Shown: positions 45,020 through 53,329 of the stretch, one piece after another
How positions within the stretch are numbered: the first letter of the stretch is position 1
Layout of the letters: the number at the start of each line of letters is the position of its first letter
Source: JASSUD01 sp031963045
Lineage (GTDB): Bacteria; Pseudomonadota; Gammaproteobacteria; Burkholderiales; Burkholderiaceae
Direction: 5' to 3'
DNA: 64,000 nt
Assembly: GCA_031963045.1 (NCBI GenBank)
Contig: JASSUK010000035.1
Span: 53,389-117,388 of the forward strand
Notes under the pieces: model-generated
Told to the model about the DNA's origin: nothing
Databases searched by the model: none
The model's input: the letters and a program-made list of their open reading frames with translations, nothing else
Translations under genes and position numbers: made by a program

Positions 45020-46204
45020 ATGCCAGTTACCCCTAAACAGCCTGGTGTCTATATAGAAGAACTAGCTGGGCTATCGTTATCGATTAATAGTAACCCGACA
45101 GCTGTGCCAGTGTTTGCTAGTAACAACACTGTATTCAATAATAAATTGGCTGGTAGCGCAGTCAAGCCGACTGATGCTAAACGCATCAATTCGTGGTTAG
45201 AATTTACGGAATTAATGATAAAGCTTGGAGATAATGGTTCTTCTGATGAAGTTGGATTTAAATTCAACCCTGTCGACAACCTCCACTTGTCAATGCGAAC
45301 CTATTTCGAAAATGGCGGTGGTTATTGCCATATCGTGGACGTTGCTAAGTTAGAGGCAGAAGTGCCCAAATTGGATGATGTAACGCTGATTGTGGCCGCA
45401 GGAGCAGATATTAAAAGTCAAGTGACCAAGTTGTGTTCTTCAGGCGGTACGTGCTTTGCGATTTTTGATGGTCCTAACCCAGCTGAGGCATCCACAGATG
45501 AGGCATTCAAGGCGCAAGCTACATCTGCAAATTACCCTAAAAATCGCTATGCAGCTGCATATTACCCCTGGTTGTATGCCAACTGGGCAGACACTAAAGA
45601 TGAACAGGGAAAAGTGATAGCAAGAAACCCTATCCCACCAAGTGCTGCAGTTGCTGGCGCTTACTGTAAGGTAGATATGGAGCGTGGCGTATGGAAGGCC
45701 CCTGCAAATGTAGAGCTCTATGGTGGCGTGACGCCAGCTGTCAAAGTGTCAGATGACACACAAGCTGCTTATATGGGGACCGGCCCCGGCCCCTCTATTA
45801 ATATGATTCGCCAATTCTTGGGCACTGGCACGACAATCTGGGGTGCACGCACCTTGGATGCTAACTCAGATGACTGGCGCTATATCCCTGTTCGTCGTTT
45901 ATTCAATACTGCAGAGCGTGACATCAAGAAAGCGATGAACGTAGCGATGTTTGAGCCTAATAGCCAGCCGACTTGGGAGCGGGTACGCGCTGCAATTGAC
46001 AATTATTTGTATGGCATTTGGAAGCAGGGCGGCTTGATGGGCAATACCGAGAAAGAAGCGTATTTCGTGAAAATTGGTCTTGGTCCGACGATGACCGATG
46101 ACGATATTAAGCAAGGCAAGATGATTGTTAAAGTAGGTATGGCAGCAGTGCGCCCCGCAGAATTTATTATTTTGCAATTCACGCAGGATATGGTGCAGAG
46201 CTAA
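45020..46204 (+). CDS. eCIS contractile sheath protein (Afp2/Pvc2-like)
   Basis: A 394-residue sheath subunit. N-terminal PGVYIEE is the classic start of phage tail sheaths. The C-terminal half carries ERGVWKAPANVE, IWGARTL, DDWRYIPVRRLFN and AAVRPAEFIILQFTQD, all conserved in Afp2/Pvc2. These regions form the inner sheath core that grips the tube, and the N- and C-terminal arms interlace subunits. Length is normal for the family. AAGGAAACC precedes the ATG. It is followed after 45 bp by a second sheath paralogue. Confidence 0.95.
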   Translation: MPVTPKQPGVYIEELAGLSLSINSNPTAVPVFASNNTVFNNKLAGSAVKPTDAKRINSWLEFTELMIKLGDNGSSDEVGFKFNPVDNLHLSMRTYFENGGGYCHIVDVAKLEAEVPKLDDVTLIVAAGADIKSQVTKLCSSGGTCFAIFDGPNPAEASTDEAFKAQATSANYPKNRYAAAYYPWLYANWADTKDEQGKVIARNPIPPSAAVAGAYCKVDMERGVWKAPANVELYGGVTPAVKVSDDTQAAYMGTGPGPSINMIRQFLGTGTTIWGARTLDANSDDWRYIPVRRLFNTAERDIKKAMNVAMFEPNSQPTWERVRAAIDNYLYGIWKQGGLMGNTEKEAYFVKIGLGPTMTDDDIKQGKMIVKVGMAAVRPAEFIILQFTQDMVQS

Positions 46205-46249
46205 AGAGATAAGCGGTGCATGGTTTGCGATCAATAAAGGAGAATTTTT

Positions 46250-48070
46250 ATGGTAGCTCCAGGCGTTTATATTGAGGAAGATGCTTCTTTGTCCCTATCC
46301 GTGCAGTCCGGTGCTACTGCAGTGCCGGTATTTGTGGGGAATTTTATAGAAAAGGCTGATTTTGTTGGTCCAAAAGATAGCAACAGATGCATCGCGATTT
46401 CTAGTTGGCTTGATTTTACGGCTCGATTTGAAGGGTCGACAGCATCGGAAGTAAAAGTCACTCTTGGGGAAGATAAGACGAATGATTGGCAGGAGGAGCA
46501 GGCAAAAGTATGGGCCGAAAAACTTGCTATTGAAGTGACGGAAGCAGGCGGCGAGAATTCGACCAAGAGTAAATTAAAGACGAAGTTGGAGGTGTTTTTA
46601 GGCGGCCTTGCTGATAAAAAGTGGATCGTGAAAAAAACGGTGGAGCTCAAAGCGGGTATAGGAAATGAATCCCTTCTGGCTAATTGGCCAAAGGAAGTGG
46701 ATGAAAAATGCACAGAGGCCGATGCAACAAATTTCCCAAAAAATACGGCACAAAGCTGGATAAATACGTGGATTAACAAAACGCTGCAGCAAGTATGGCA
46801 GGAATTTAATACTCAAAATGATGCAAACACAGAATTTACCAACGAAGTAAATGCATCGACAGCTCAGGTGGTTGGGGCTATTCCAGCAGAAGTAATCAAA
46901 CGCTTAGAGGTTAATGCTGCGACGACTGTTACTAGCAAGCTCGCATTTATTGTAGAAAAGAAAGTCTATATGGCTCCTGAAGCTGCTGACTCTGCAGCAG
47001 TCAATGTTAACTACGGTGCGTTCGCATTACAGCACTATTTCAGTAATGGCGGTACAGGCTGTTATATCTTACCGTTAGCTAATAATGACACTCTGGCCAC
47101 GCTGCCGCAGGAAATCCAAAAGCACCCAGACATCTCATTGCTGGTATGCGCAGAGGAAGCAACTGATCTGAAAAAAAAATTGAACGTTGAAAAAGTAAAG
47201 GTCTACACGAGACTGGGTGAGTTGCTTGGCAAAAATCTGGGCTATTTCTTATTAGCGGATGAACAAGATCCAAACACAGAGAAGGCCCAAACCGCTGTGT
47301 ATTACCCGAATTTGGTGACAACGTTCCAGCCATCGCTGCCCGCAGTTGAAGATATTTCATTAAGTGTAAGTGGCGCCGCAAGGGATAAGGGTACGCCCAT
47401 AAAAATTACGATTGCCAAACTGACCGCGCCAGCTTCCGATACGTTGCGCAAAGCAATTATGGCTAAGGTTGGGGAAGCATTTAAGAGAACCATAGAACTA
47501 ACTTCACAGATCACCCTTCCACCCAGCGCCGCAGTAGCCGGAGCCTACGCACGTACGGATTTAGAGCGCGGCGTATGGAAAGCGCCTGCAAATGTATCGC
47601 TTAACGCAGTCGAGCGCGTTGAGGCGATTGTTACCGATGCAACTCAGGGATCTCTGAATGAGGGGGGCATTAATGTTATCCGAACCTTCACAGGTCAAGG
47701 TACGGTGATATGGGGGGCGCGTACCTTGGCTTTCAACTCGGATGACTGGCGCTATATACCAGTACGCCGGCTTTTCAATGCAGCAGAGCGGGACATCAAG
47801 CGAGCGATGCAGGTTGCGGTATTTGAGACCAATAATGCCCCGACGTGGGAACGCGTTAGATCCGCGATAGATAGCTATCTCTACAGCCTGTGGCGGCAAG
47901 GTGCATTGATGGGTGCTAGTGAGAAAGAAGCCTATTTTGTGCACATCGGCAAAGGCATTACGATGACCGATGACGATATTAAGCAGGGCAAGATAATTGT
48001 TAAAGTAGGCATGGCAGCGGTACGGCCGGCTGAATTTATCATCTTACAGTTTACGCAAAATGTGGCGTAG
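46250..48070 (+). CDS. eCIS sheath paralogue with a large surface insertion (Afp3/Pvc3-like)
   Basis: A 606-residue sheath subunit. The start PGVYIEEDASLSLSVQSGA and the C-terminal half (ERGVWKAPANVS, DDWRYIPVRRLFN, AAVRPAEFIILQFTQN) closely match the preceding gene. Between residues about 62 and 245 there is an extra helical, Lys/Glu-rich segment of roughly 180 residues not present in the 394-residue paralogue. By analogy with known sheaths it would lie on the outer surface of the assembled particle. AAGGAGAA precedes the ATG. Three sheath genes are usual in Afp/PVC loci, but so large an insertion is worth checking. Confidence 0.93.
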   Translation: MVAPGVYIEEDASLSLSVQSGATAVPVFVGNFIEKADFVGPKDSNRCIAISSWLDFTARFEGSTASEVKVTLGEDKTNDWQEEQAKVWAEKLAIEVTEAGGENSTKSKLKTKLEVFLGGLADKKWIVKKTVELKAGIGNESLLANWPKEVDEKCTEADATNFPKNTAQSWINTWINKTLQQVWQEFNTQNDANTEFTNEVNASTAQVVGAIPAEVIKRLEVNAATTVTSKLAFIVEKKVYMAPEAADSAAVNVNYGAFALQHYFSNGGTGCYILPLANNDTLATLPQEIQKHPDISLLVCAEEATDLKKKLNVEKVKVYTRLGELLGKNLGYFLLADEQDPNTEKAQTAVYYPNLVTTFQPSLPAVEDISLSVSGAARDKGTPIKITIAKLTAPASDTLRKAIMAKVGEAFKRTIELTSQITLPPSAAVAGAYARTDLERGVWKAPANVSLNAVERVEAIVTDATQGSLNEGGINVIRTFTGQGTVIWGARTLAFNSDDWRYIPVRRLFNAAERDIKRAMQVAVFETNNAPTWERVRSAIDSYLYSLWRQGALMGASEKEAYFVHIGKGITMTDDDIKQGKIIVKVGMAAVRPAEFIILQFTQNVA

Positions 48071-48144
48071 GGCATGAGGTAGAGGGTAGAGCATATAATC
48101 AGAGCCAATATTCGGCATTCCGGGTAACCAGAGGTGAAAGAGCG

Positions 48145-49449
48145 ATGGCGACACACACCCAGCCAGGCGTATATATACAGCAGCAGACGATTCCCATAAC
48201 GCGGCCTGAAAGGGCTACAGCAGTTCCTGTCTTCATTGGCTATACCGGGAAAGGAGGCCCCTCCCAGCAGCTGCACACAATCAATGCATTTGCTGACTAC
48301 GTCGTGAAGCTGGATTCTGGAAAGCGCTTGGAATTTACTAACTCCGTGAGGCTAGATTCGACTACGGCCCAGAAGACAGAAATGAAGAATGGCTATCTAT
48401 ATACCGCACTTCAGCATTACTTTGAGATTGGCGGCGATCCTTGCTTTGTGCTGTCGGTAGGCGAGCGTAATCCGGGTGACGCCCTCAATAACGATACGAT
48501 TTTACAGAATCTGAAAGATGCAGCCCGATCTCCTGCACTCGCCAAAGAACCTGACATTACGTTAATGGTCATGCCAGATTTAGCACTGCTGAATGAAACA
48601 TATGGGGCCTCGGGAAATACCAAAGAAACAGTCGCGCAACAATGGGCTGATGTATACACAGCCATACTGGAAACCTGTCAAAAGAACAACTGGTTTGCCT
48701 TGTTAGAAAGCCCACTCGACGTTGATCTTGCAAAAGAACTTGCTAAGCGTAGTTTCAACGAATACGGAGAGTATGGTGCAGCATACTGGCCACATCTAAA
48801 GGTGAGTAGCAGTAGTTCGGCTCAATATATTCCTCCTTGTGCAGCTGTAGCTGCCATGGTGCAACGCATAGACCAAGAGAAAGGTGTTTGGAGGGCCCCC
48901 GCCAATGTGCCGCTGCCACAGGTGATTGCACCTAGTGACTCTCATTGGATGGCGCAGGATTTATTTAACGCGCAAGGCCCCTCTATCAATGTGATTCGCA
49001 ACTTTGTTGGGCGTGGTATGCGCGTGTGGGGGTGTCGTACATTGGCAGATAGTAGGCGCGTGCAACACCAATACATACAAGTACGTCGATTGCTTACCTA
49101 TATTGAATTGAATGTCACCGAAATGTCGCGCTTTGCGACATTCGAACCCAATAATGAAATTACCTGGCTCAAACTCAAAGGATTGACGCAGTCATGGTTG
49201 CGCCAACTATGGTTTGAAGGTGGCTTGTTCGGTGCAGTTGAAGAAGATGCATTTCGTGTGTTGATTGGTCTAAATGAAACGATGACCCGGGAGGATGTAC
49301 TGGCAGGAAAATTGATTATGCAAGTGCGTATTGCTCCCCTCTACCCAGCAGAATTTATCGATCTTACGCTGCAGTTTTATACGAGTGAAAGCAATATGAC
49401 GCAGAGTGTGCCAGTAGCTTTTCAACAGAATAGGAGCATTCCGGCATGA
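48145..49449 (+). CDS. eCIS third sheath protein (Afp4/Pvc4-like)
   Basis: A 434-residue diverged sheath subunit. QPGVYIQQQTIPI at the start, EKGVWRAPANVPLP, VWGCRTLAD, YIQVRRLLTYIE and LYPAEFIDLTLQFYT at the C-terminus are the equivalents of the motifs in the other two sheaths, but more distant. In Afp/PVC particles this paralogue forms the ring next to the baseplate. AGAGGTGAAAGAG precedes the ATG. The stop overlaps the start of the next gene (ATGA at 49446-49449). Confidence 0.93.
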   Translation: MATHTQPGVYIQQQTIPITRPERATAVPVFIGYTGKGGPSQQLHTINAFADYVVKLDSGKRLEFTNSVRLDSTTAQKTEMKNGYLYTALQHYFEIGGDPCFVLSVGERNPGDALNNDTILQNLKDAARSPALAKEPDITLMVMPDLALLNETYGASGNTKETVAQQWADVYTAILETCQKNNWFALLESPLDVDLAKELAKRSFNEYGEYGAAYWPHLKVSSSSSAQYIPPCAAVAAMVQRIDQEKGVWRAPANVPLPQVIAPSDSHWMAQDLFNAQGPSINVIRNFVGRGMRVWGCRTLADSRRVQHQYIQVRRLLTYIELNVTEMSRFATFEPNNEITWLKLKGLTQSWLRQLWFEGGLFGAVEEDAFRVLIGLNETMTREDVLAGKLIMQVRIAPLYPAEFIDLTLQFYTSESNMTQSVPVAFQQNRSIPA

Positions 49450-49928
49450 GTGAGACTGCTGCCGATAAAGTCAAATCACTTTTTACCCCTGAGGTCTCCC
49501 ATCGCTTTTTGGCTAGCTTTTTTTTCAACAACATCCCCAGTCCATTGGATTTGCGTTTCCAAAAAATCTCTGGCCTCAATCGTGAATTAGAAACCAGCGC
49601 ATATCGTGAGGGTGGAGAGAATATAAGCAATCTCCATTTTCCGGAGCGGATTACACACGGCTCTTTGGTGTTAGAACGCGGCGTAATGGACTTAACGCCA
49701 TTAACCTGGGTGTTTAACGATGCAATGGGAGGATTCAATATCCGCCACGCCACTGTGGTAATCATGTTGCTCAATCATGCATCGGCGCCAGTCTGTAGCT
49801 GGACACTGACACGGGCATTGCCGGTGAAATGGCATACCAGCGATCTAGATGCTAATAGCAATGCTGTTTTGATCAATACGTTAGAGCTCGCCTATGAAGA
49901 TATGCGTTGGCTAGGGGGCAAAGCATGA
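49446..49928 (+). CDS. eCIS second tube protein (Afp5/Pvc5-like)
   Basis: A 160-residue gp19-type tube protein that in related particles forms the first tube ring above the hub. Recognisable segments are RFLASFFFNNIPSPLDLRFQ, ISGLNRELET, and LVLERGVMDLTPLTWVFND; VLINTLELAYEDMRWL is at the C-terminus. It overlaps both neighbours by 4 nt (ATGA at 49446 and at 49925), so it is tightly coupled to the third sheath and the small DUF5908 gene. Confidence 0.92.
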   Translation: MSETAADKVKSLFTPEVSHRFLASFFFNNIPSPLDLRFQKISGLNRELETSAYREGGENISNLHFPERITHGSLVLERGVMDLTPLTWVFNDAMGGFNIRHATVVIMLLNHASAPVCSWTLTRALPVKWHTSDLDANSNAVLINTLELAYEDMRWLGGKA

Positions 49929-50089
49929 CGATAGAGATTCGTGAGTTGGTGATTCAGGCACAGGTGACACAGAGCAGCACTCGAACTGTATTGCCTGTAC
50001 TCAATCCCCATGAAAAAGAGCGATTGGTCGATGAGATTACGCGCCAGGTTTTGGAACAACTGCGCGAACAACAAGAGAGAACATTATGA
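49925..50089 (+). CDS. Small DUF5908-type eCIS protein (Afp6/Pvc6-like)
   Basis: A 54-residue protein. The start MTIEIRELVIQAQV and a C-terminal charged helix (EITRQVLEQLREQQ) match the small conserved eCIS family known as DUF5908, which occupies this position in Afp/PVC operons. I use the ATG at 49925, overlapping the preceding stop, rather than a TTG 18 nt upstream. The stop overlaps the next start (ATGA at 50086-50089). Confidence 0.85.
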   Translation: MTIEIRELVIQAQVTQSSTRTVLPVLNPHEKERLVDEITRQVLEQLREQQERTL

Positions 50090-50811
50090 GCCTCAAGGGA
50101 CGTGTTTTATCTAAGCTAGGTATCGAACGCGCTTTAACCAAGCTCATTATCAATGCCTATTCAGATCGCGAGATGAAAAGGTCCGCAGGTGGCATTGAGG
50201 CCATGTACAACCCCAGCTCTATCGATCTGCAATATACAGGCAACTACACGCCGATCGAATATATCAATCAGAAACAGGTTATTAATCAGTTCAGCATGAT
50301 GCGGCCTAGCACACTCTATCTTGAGCTGATGTTTGATGCGAAATTGCCTGACAATACCGAGTCGATTGATAACCAGTTAGACCAATTACGGGCGGTTTGT
50401 TGCTCTGTAAATAAGGAGACTGGAGAGCCACGCTTCTTGAAAGTGCAGTGGGGCAACATGCGTTGGAATGACAAAAACAAACGTTACTTCGCCGGTCGCC
50501 TACAATCCTTAGCGATAAGCTATACCTTATTCGATCGTGATGCAACGCCATTGCGCGCGGTAGCCAAGTTGGGTTTAGAAGCTGATGAGAGCTTAGTATT
50601 ACAAAAAGCAATCCAAGGGGAGCTAGCACCCAAGAAAGTGGCAATAGTAGCGCCTATGGGACCATTGCCGACGATCGCTACGATCGCTGGCGCTGCAGTT
50701 GGCTCTGCAGCAGTGGATTACCTTGGGTTGGCGGTAACGAATGGCTTAAATAATCTCTACGCTATTGAACCCGGTTCACGCCTAGTTGTGACGACTGCGA
50801 CGGGAAGGTAA
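50086..50811 (+). CDS. eCIS hub-proximal protein (Afp7/Pvc7-like, CIS_tube/LysM type)
   Basis: A 241-residue protein. The central region GIEAMYNPSSIDLQYTGNY, with the following FSMMRPSTLYLELMFDAKL, is typical of the CIS tube/LysM-like family that connects tube and spike in Afp/PVC particles. The C-terminal LysM-like part is reduced: the end (LNNLYAIEPGSRLVV) keeps the Ile-x-x-Gly-x-x-Leu trace of a LysM. Residues about 190-220 are Ala/Gly/Thr-rich and hydrophobic. It overlaps the DUF5908 gene by 4 nt and lies 2 bp before the VgrG-like gene. Confidence 0.9.
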   Translation: MSLKGRVLSKLGIERALTKLIINAYSDREMKRSAGGIEAMYNPSSIDLQYTGNYTPIEYINQKQVINQFSMMRPSTLYLELMFDAKLPDNTESIDNQLDQLRAVCCSVNKETGEPRFLKVQWGNMRWNDKNKRYFAGRLQSLAISYTLFDRDATPLRAVAKLGLEADESLVLQKAIQGELAPKKVAIVAPMGPLPTIATIAGAAVGSAAVDYLGLAVTNGLNNLYAIEPGSRLVVTTATGR

Positions 50812-50813
50812 GG

Positions 50814-52403
50814 ATGGCCTCTACCATTTCGCAATCCTCGTCACCTCCTGAGTTGGAAATCCTTTTTGGCTCAGGTAAAGAAAAACTATCGCGTCTAGTC
50901 GATGCGCGGCTGGAGACATGGTACGGGGTAAATCAAATTCCGTCTGCTAAGCTTTTGTTACGTGGAGAGCTAACCAGAGATCGAAAACTGATTGATGAGC
51001 ATGCAAAAGACACAAAGCTTTGTCAGCCTGGTACGCAAACACTTATTCGCATTAAATTAGGGCCAGCCTTATTTACCGGGATCGTGACCGAACAACGTTT
51101 GGAATTAAGGGTTGGATACTGGGAAATGACTTTGCGACTGAAGCACGATTTGCAAAGGTTGGTAGCGTCTTACCAGAACCAAGTATATGAAAATGAAAGC
51201 GATGAGAAAATTATTCGCGGTTTGCTGACTGCCAAAGACATAAAGCCAGGCAAGTTGGATGGCTTGCAAGTAAAACATACGCAGATGGTGCAGTTTGGGT
51301 GTGCCGACTGGCAGTTCTTAAAGACCCGCTTGAGTGCGAATGGAGTATGGTTAAAGCCAAAACCAGAATCCAATGAAATAGATGTCATCAAGCCTGCAAT
51401 GGGCGGTAATAGCCATACATTGGATGTGAGCACATCGGCAGAAGAGGGCATGCTCCTAGAGACAGCGGAGCTTGAATTTAGCATTCAATCTCTACCCTCT
51501 AGTGTGGAAGTGTCCAGTTGGGATATCAAAACACAAAAGATGTCAGAGTCGAGCAAAGGCCAGGCGTGCAAGTTGGGGGAGAAAGCGTTAGATCCCTCCA
51601 AGCTCAAGCCTCTGAACACAACCCCCTGGTTCTTCACGCACAGCCTGCCACTGCCCCCTGATGAAAAATTAGCCCTTGCTAATGCTAGATTGCTGAGGCA
51701 GCAAGTCGGGGGAATTAGAGCGCGCTTTACCGTTGAGGGAAATGCTAAATACCAGTTAGGGGATACGTTAAATCTGGAAGGTTTAGGATCCTATTTCACA
51801 GGCTCAGGAGTCATTACCGAGGTGCATCACAAGATGGCTCAGGGTAAGTGGCGAACGACCATCGTATTAGGTTCGGATCCAGTCCTAGAGGCAGATAGTG
51901 CACTAGTGCCTGAGGCAGTAGGTTTGCATATAGGAGTCGTAGACAGCTATAAGGCAGACCCAAATGGATTAAACCGTTTGCGGGTAAAAATCCCCGCTTT
52001 GCTAGGCAATAAATCGTTATGGGCGCGTTTCGCAGCTCCCTACGCTAGTAAAGATAGTGGATTGTGTTTTTACCCAGAAGTCAATGATGAGGTGGTGTTA
52101 GGTTTTTTTGATGCCGACCCCCGCTATCCGGTGATTTTAGGCGCGATGCATAACCCCAAAAATAAAGCACCGTTTGCTCCGAGCAAAGACAATGCAGAAA
52201 AGGCGATGGTATTTGTCAATGGCGAAGTCAAACAGAAATTGGCTTTTAATATAAAAAATGCGTCCGTGCTATTAGACAACAATGGAAAAGAAAGTGTCGC
52301 TTTGACAAGCGAGGCAATGCAATTCAATGCCAAGGCACAGCTAACCTTGCAAGGTAAGGCAGGAGTCAAGATTAAAGGCGCAACGGTGGACTTATCGAAC
52401 TAG
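50814..52403 (+). CDS. eCIS VgrG-like hub/spike protein (Afp8/Pvc8-like)
   Basis: A 529-residue protein that would form the trimeric central spike. The N-terminal two thirds resemble the gp27-like hub. From about residue 385 a gp5-like OB fold is seen (VVDSYKADPNGLNRLRVKIP, LWARFAAPYAS, FYPEVNDEVVLGFFDADPRYPVILGAMHN), which is the hallmark of VgrG/Pvc8. The end is a short beta-helix-like segment (LTLQGKAGVKIKGATVDLSN). No extra C-terminal effector domain is fused. It is preceded by 2 bp and followed by a 61-bp gap before the gp25 gene. Confidence 0.93.
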   Translation: MASTISQSSSPPELEILFGSGKEKLSRLVDARLETWYGVNQIPSAKLLLRGELTRDRKLIDEHAKDTKLCQPGTQTLIRIKLGPALFTGIVTEQRLELRVGYWEMTLRLKHDLQRLVASYQNQVYENESDEKIIRGLLTAKDIKPGKLDGLQVKHTQMVQFGCADWQFLKTRLSANGVWLKPKPESNEIDVIKPAMGGNSHTLDVSTSAEEGMLLETAELEFSIQSLPSSVEVSSWDIKTQKMSESSKGQACKLGEKALDPSKLKPLNTTPWFFTHSLPLPPDEKLALANARLLRQQVGGIRARFTVEGNAKYQLGDTLNLEGLGSYFTGSGVITEVHHKMAQGKWRTTIVLGSDPVLEADSALVPEAVGLHIGVVDSYKADPNGLNRLRVKIPALLGNKSLWARFAAPYASKDSGLCFYPEVNDEVVLGFFDADPRYPVILGAMHNPKNKAPFAPSKDNAEKAMVFVNGEVKQKLAFNIKNASVLLDNNGKESVALTSEAMQFNAKAQLTLQGKAGVKIKGATVDLSN

Positions 52404-52464
52404 ATGAAGCCCCGTGTAGAAAAGATCAAACGCATATAAAAATAGCACAGGAGGCGAAAGCGCC

Positions 52465-52884
52465 ATGGAGCATACACAGGAGGCAGTACTTGGGCGGGGC
52501 TGGGCATTCCCCCCAACCTTTGATATAGGCGATGGGGTCGTGATGGCACAAGACCTGCAAGATATCCATGAGAGTTTGCAAATCCTATTTAGTACCCAGC
52601 CAGGAGAGCGGCTTATGCGTCCGGATTTCGGCTGTGATTTGCAGGCATCGGCATTTGAAAATATCAGTGAGAAATTGATTGCCGAGCTGACTACGCACAT
52701 TACCGATAGCGTTTTGCGTTATGAAACGCGTGTTGAACTGATTGCGGTGAATATCTATCAAGATCCCAAAGAGCGCAATTGCTTACAGGTACAAGTGCTT
52801 TACCAGTTGCATGGCACGGAGAATGTGTCCCAACTCAACGGCCAACTCGACATTCTGGACGGTGGTGGGATGGTGTTCCAATGA
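52465..52884 (+). CDS. eCIS baseplate wedge protein, gp25-like (Afp9/Pvc9-like)
   Basis: A 139-residue gp25/lysozyme-like baseplate protein. Typical signatures: LGRGWAFPPTF at the start, DLQDIHESLQILFSTQPGERLMRPDFG (residues about 30-57; the Q-P-G-E-R-x-x-x-P-x-F-G core is diagnostic), and VNIYQDPKERNCLQVQVLYQL. It anchors the sheath to the baseplate. Stop at 52884 overlaps the next ATG at 52881 by 4 nt. Confidence 0.95.
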   Translation: MEHTQEAVLGRGWAFPPTFDIGDGVVMAQDLQDIHESLQILFSTQPGERLMRPDFGCDLQASAFENISEKLIAELTTHITDSVLRYETRVELIAVNIYQDPKERNCLQVQVLYQLHGTENVSQLNGQLDILDGGGMVFQ

Positions 52885-53300
52885 AAAATTTCATTGTGCT
52901 AGATGAAGATATGCTGTTTTTCGAACCGCAGTTTGCGCATCGGATAGTCACCCCGACGGAGCCTGCAATGATACGCGGAAGCGGCCATGCCACGATCAAT
53001 GGACGCCGGGTCTGCGTGATGGGAGACGAGAAAAAAGTACAAGTGCAAGCGACTTATAGGGTGCCTGGTCACACTCCGGGGACGGGAATGTTAACCATTA
53101 TGTCTCTGATGCCGGACCAGCAGGCTTTGCGCTGTCGTAGCCGGGCTGGGTTGATTCTCAAAGGCCAGCAATTTATTGCACGTTTTACGCAATTATTGCC
53201 AGCAATGTCCACGGCACCCACTCCGGTGCCAGACCCACCCACACCGGGCATTGGCAAAGGACGTTTTATAACCACACAGCTCCTGGCCAGCGTTGGCTAG
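52881..53300 (+). CDS. eCIS PAAR-like tip protein (Afp10/Pvc10-like)
   Basis: A 139-residue protein. IRGSGHATINGRRVCVMGDE is the small beta-hairpin typical of PAAR-like cone proteins that cap the spike; HTPGTGMLTIMSLMPDQQAL follows. The C-terminal Pro-rich tail (APTPVPDPPTPGIGKGR) is unusual and exposed, and could attach a cargo. I use the ATG at 52881 because it overlaps the gp25 stop and gives the short family-like N-terminus; an in-frame extension of 34 codons upstream runs inside gp25 and is rejected. Confidence 0.85.
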   Translation: MKNFIVLDEDMLFFEPQFAHRIVTPTEPAMIRGSGHATINGRRVCVMGDEKKVQVQATYRVPGHTPGTGMLTIMSLMPDQQALRCRSRAGLILKGQQFIARFTQLLPAMSTAPTPVPDPPTPGIGKGRFITTQLLASVG

Positions 53301-53329
53301 CAACATCCGCATAATTCCTCTATTGAGAG

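Noticed and set aside
44499..53300. Prophage tail cluster or type VI secretion system
   Set aside because: No capsid, portal or terminase genes and no TssJLM membrane complex. Three sheaths and the small DUF5908 gene fit an eCIS.
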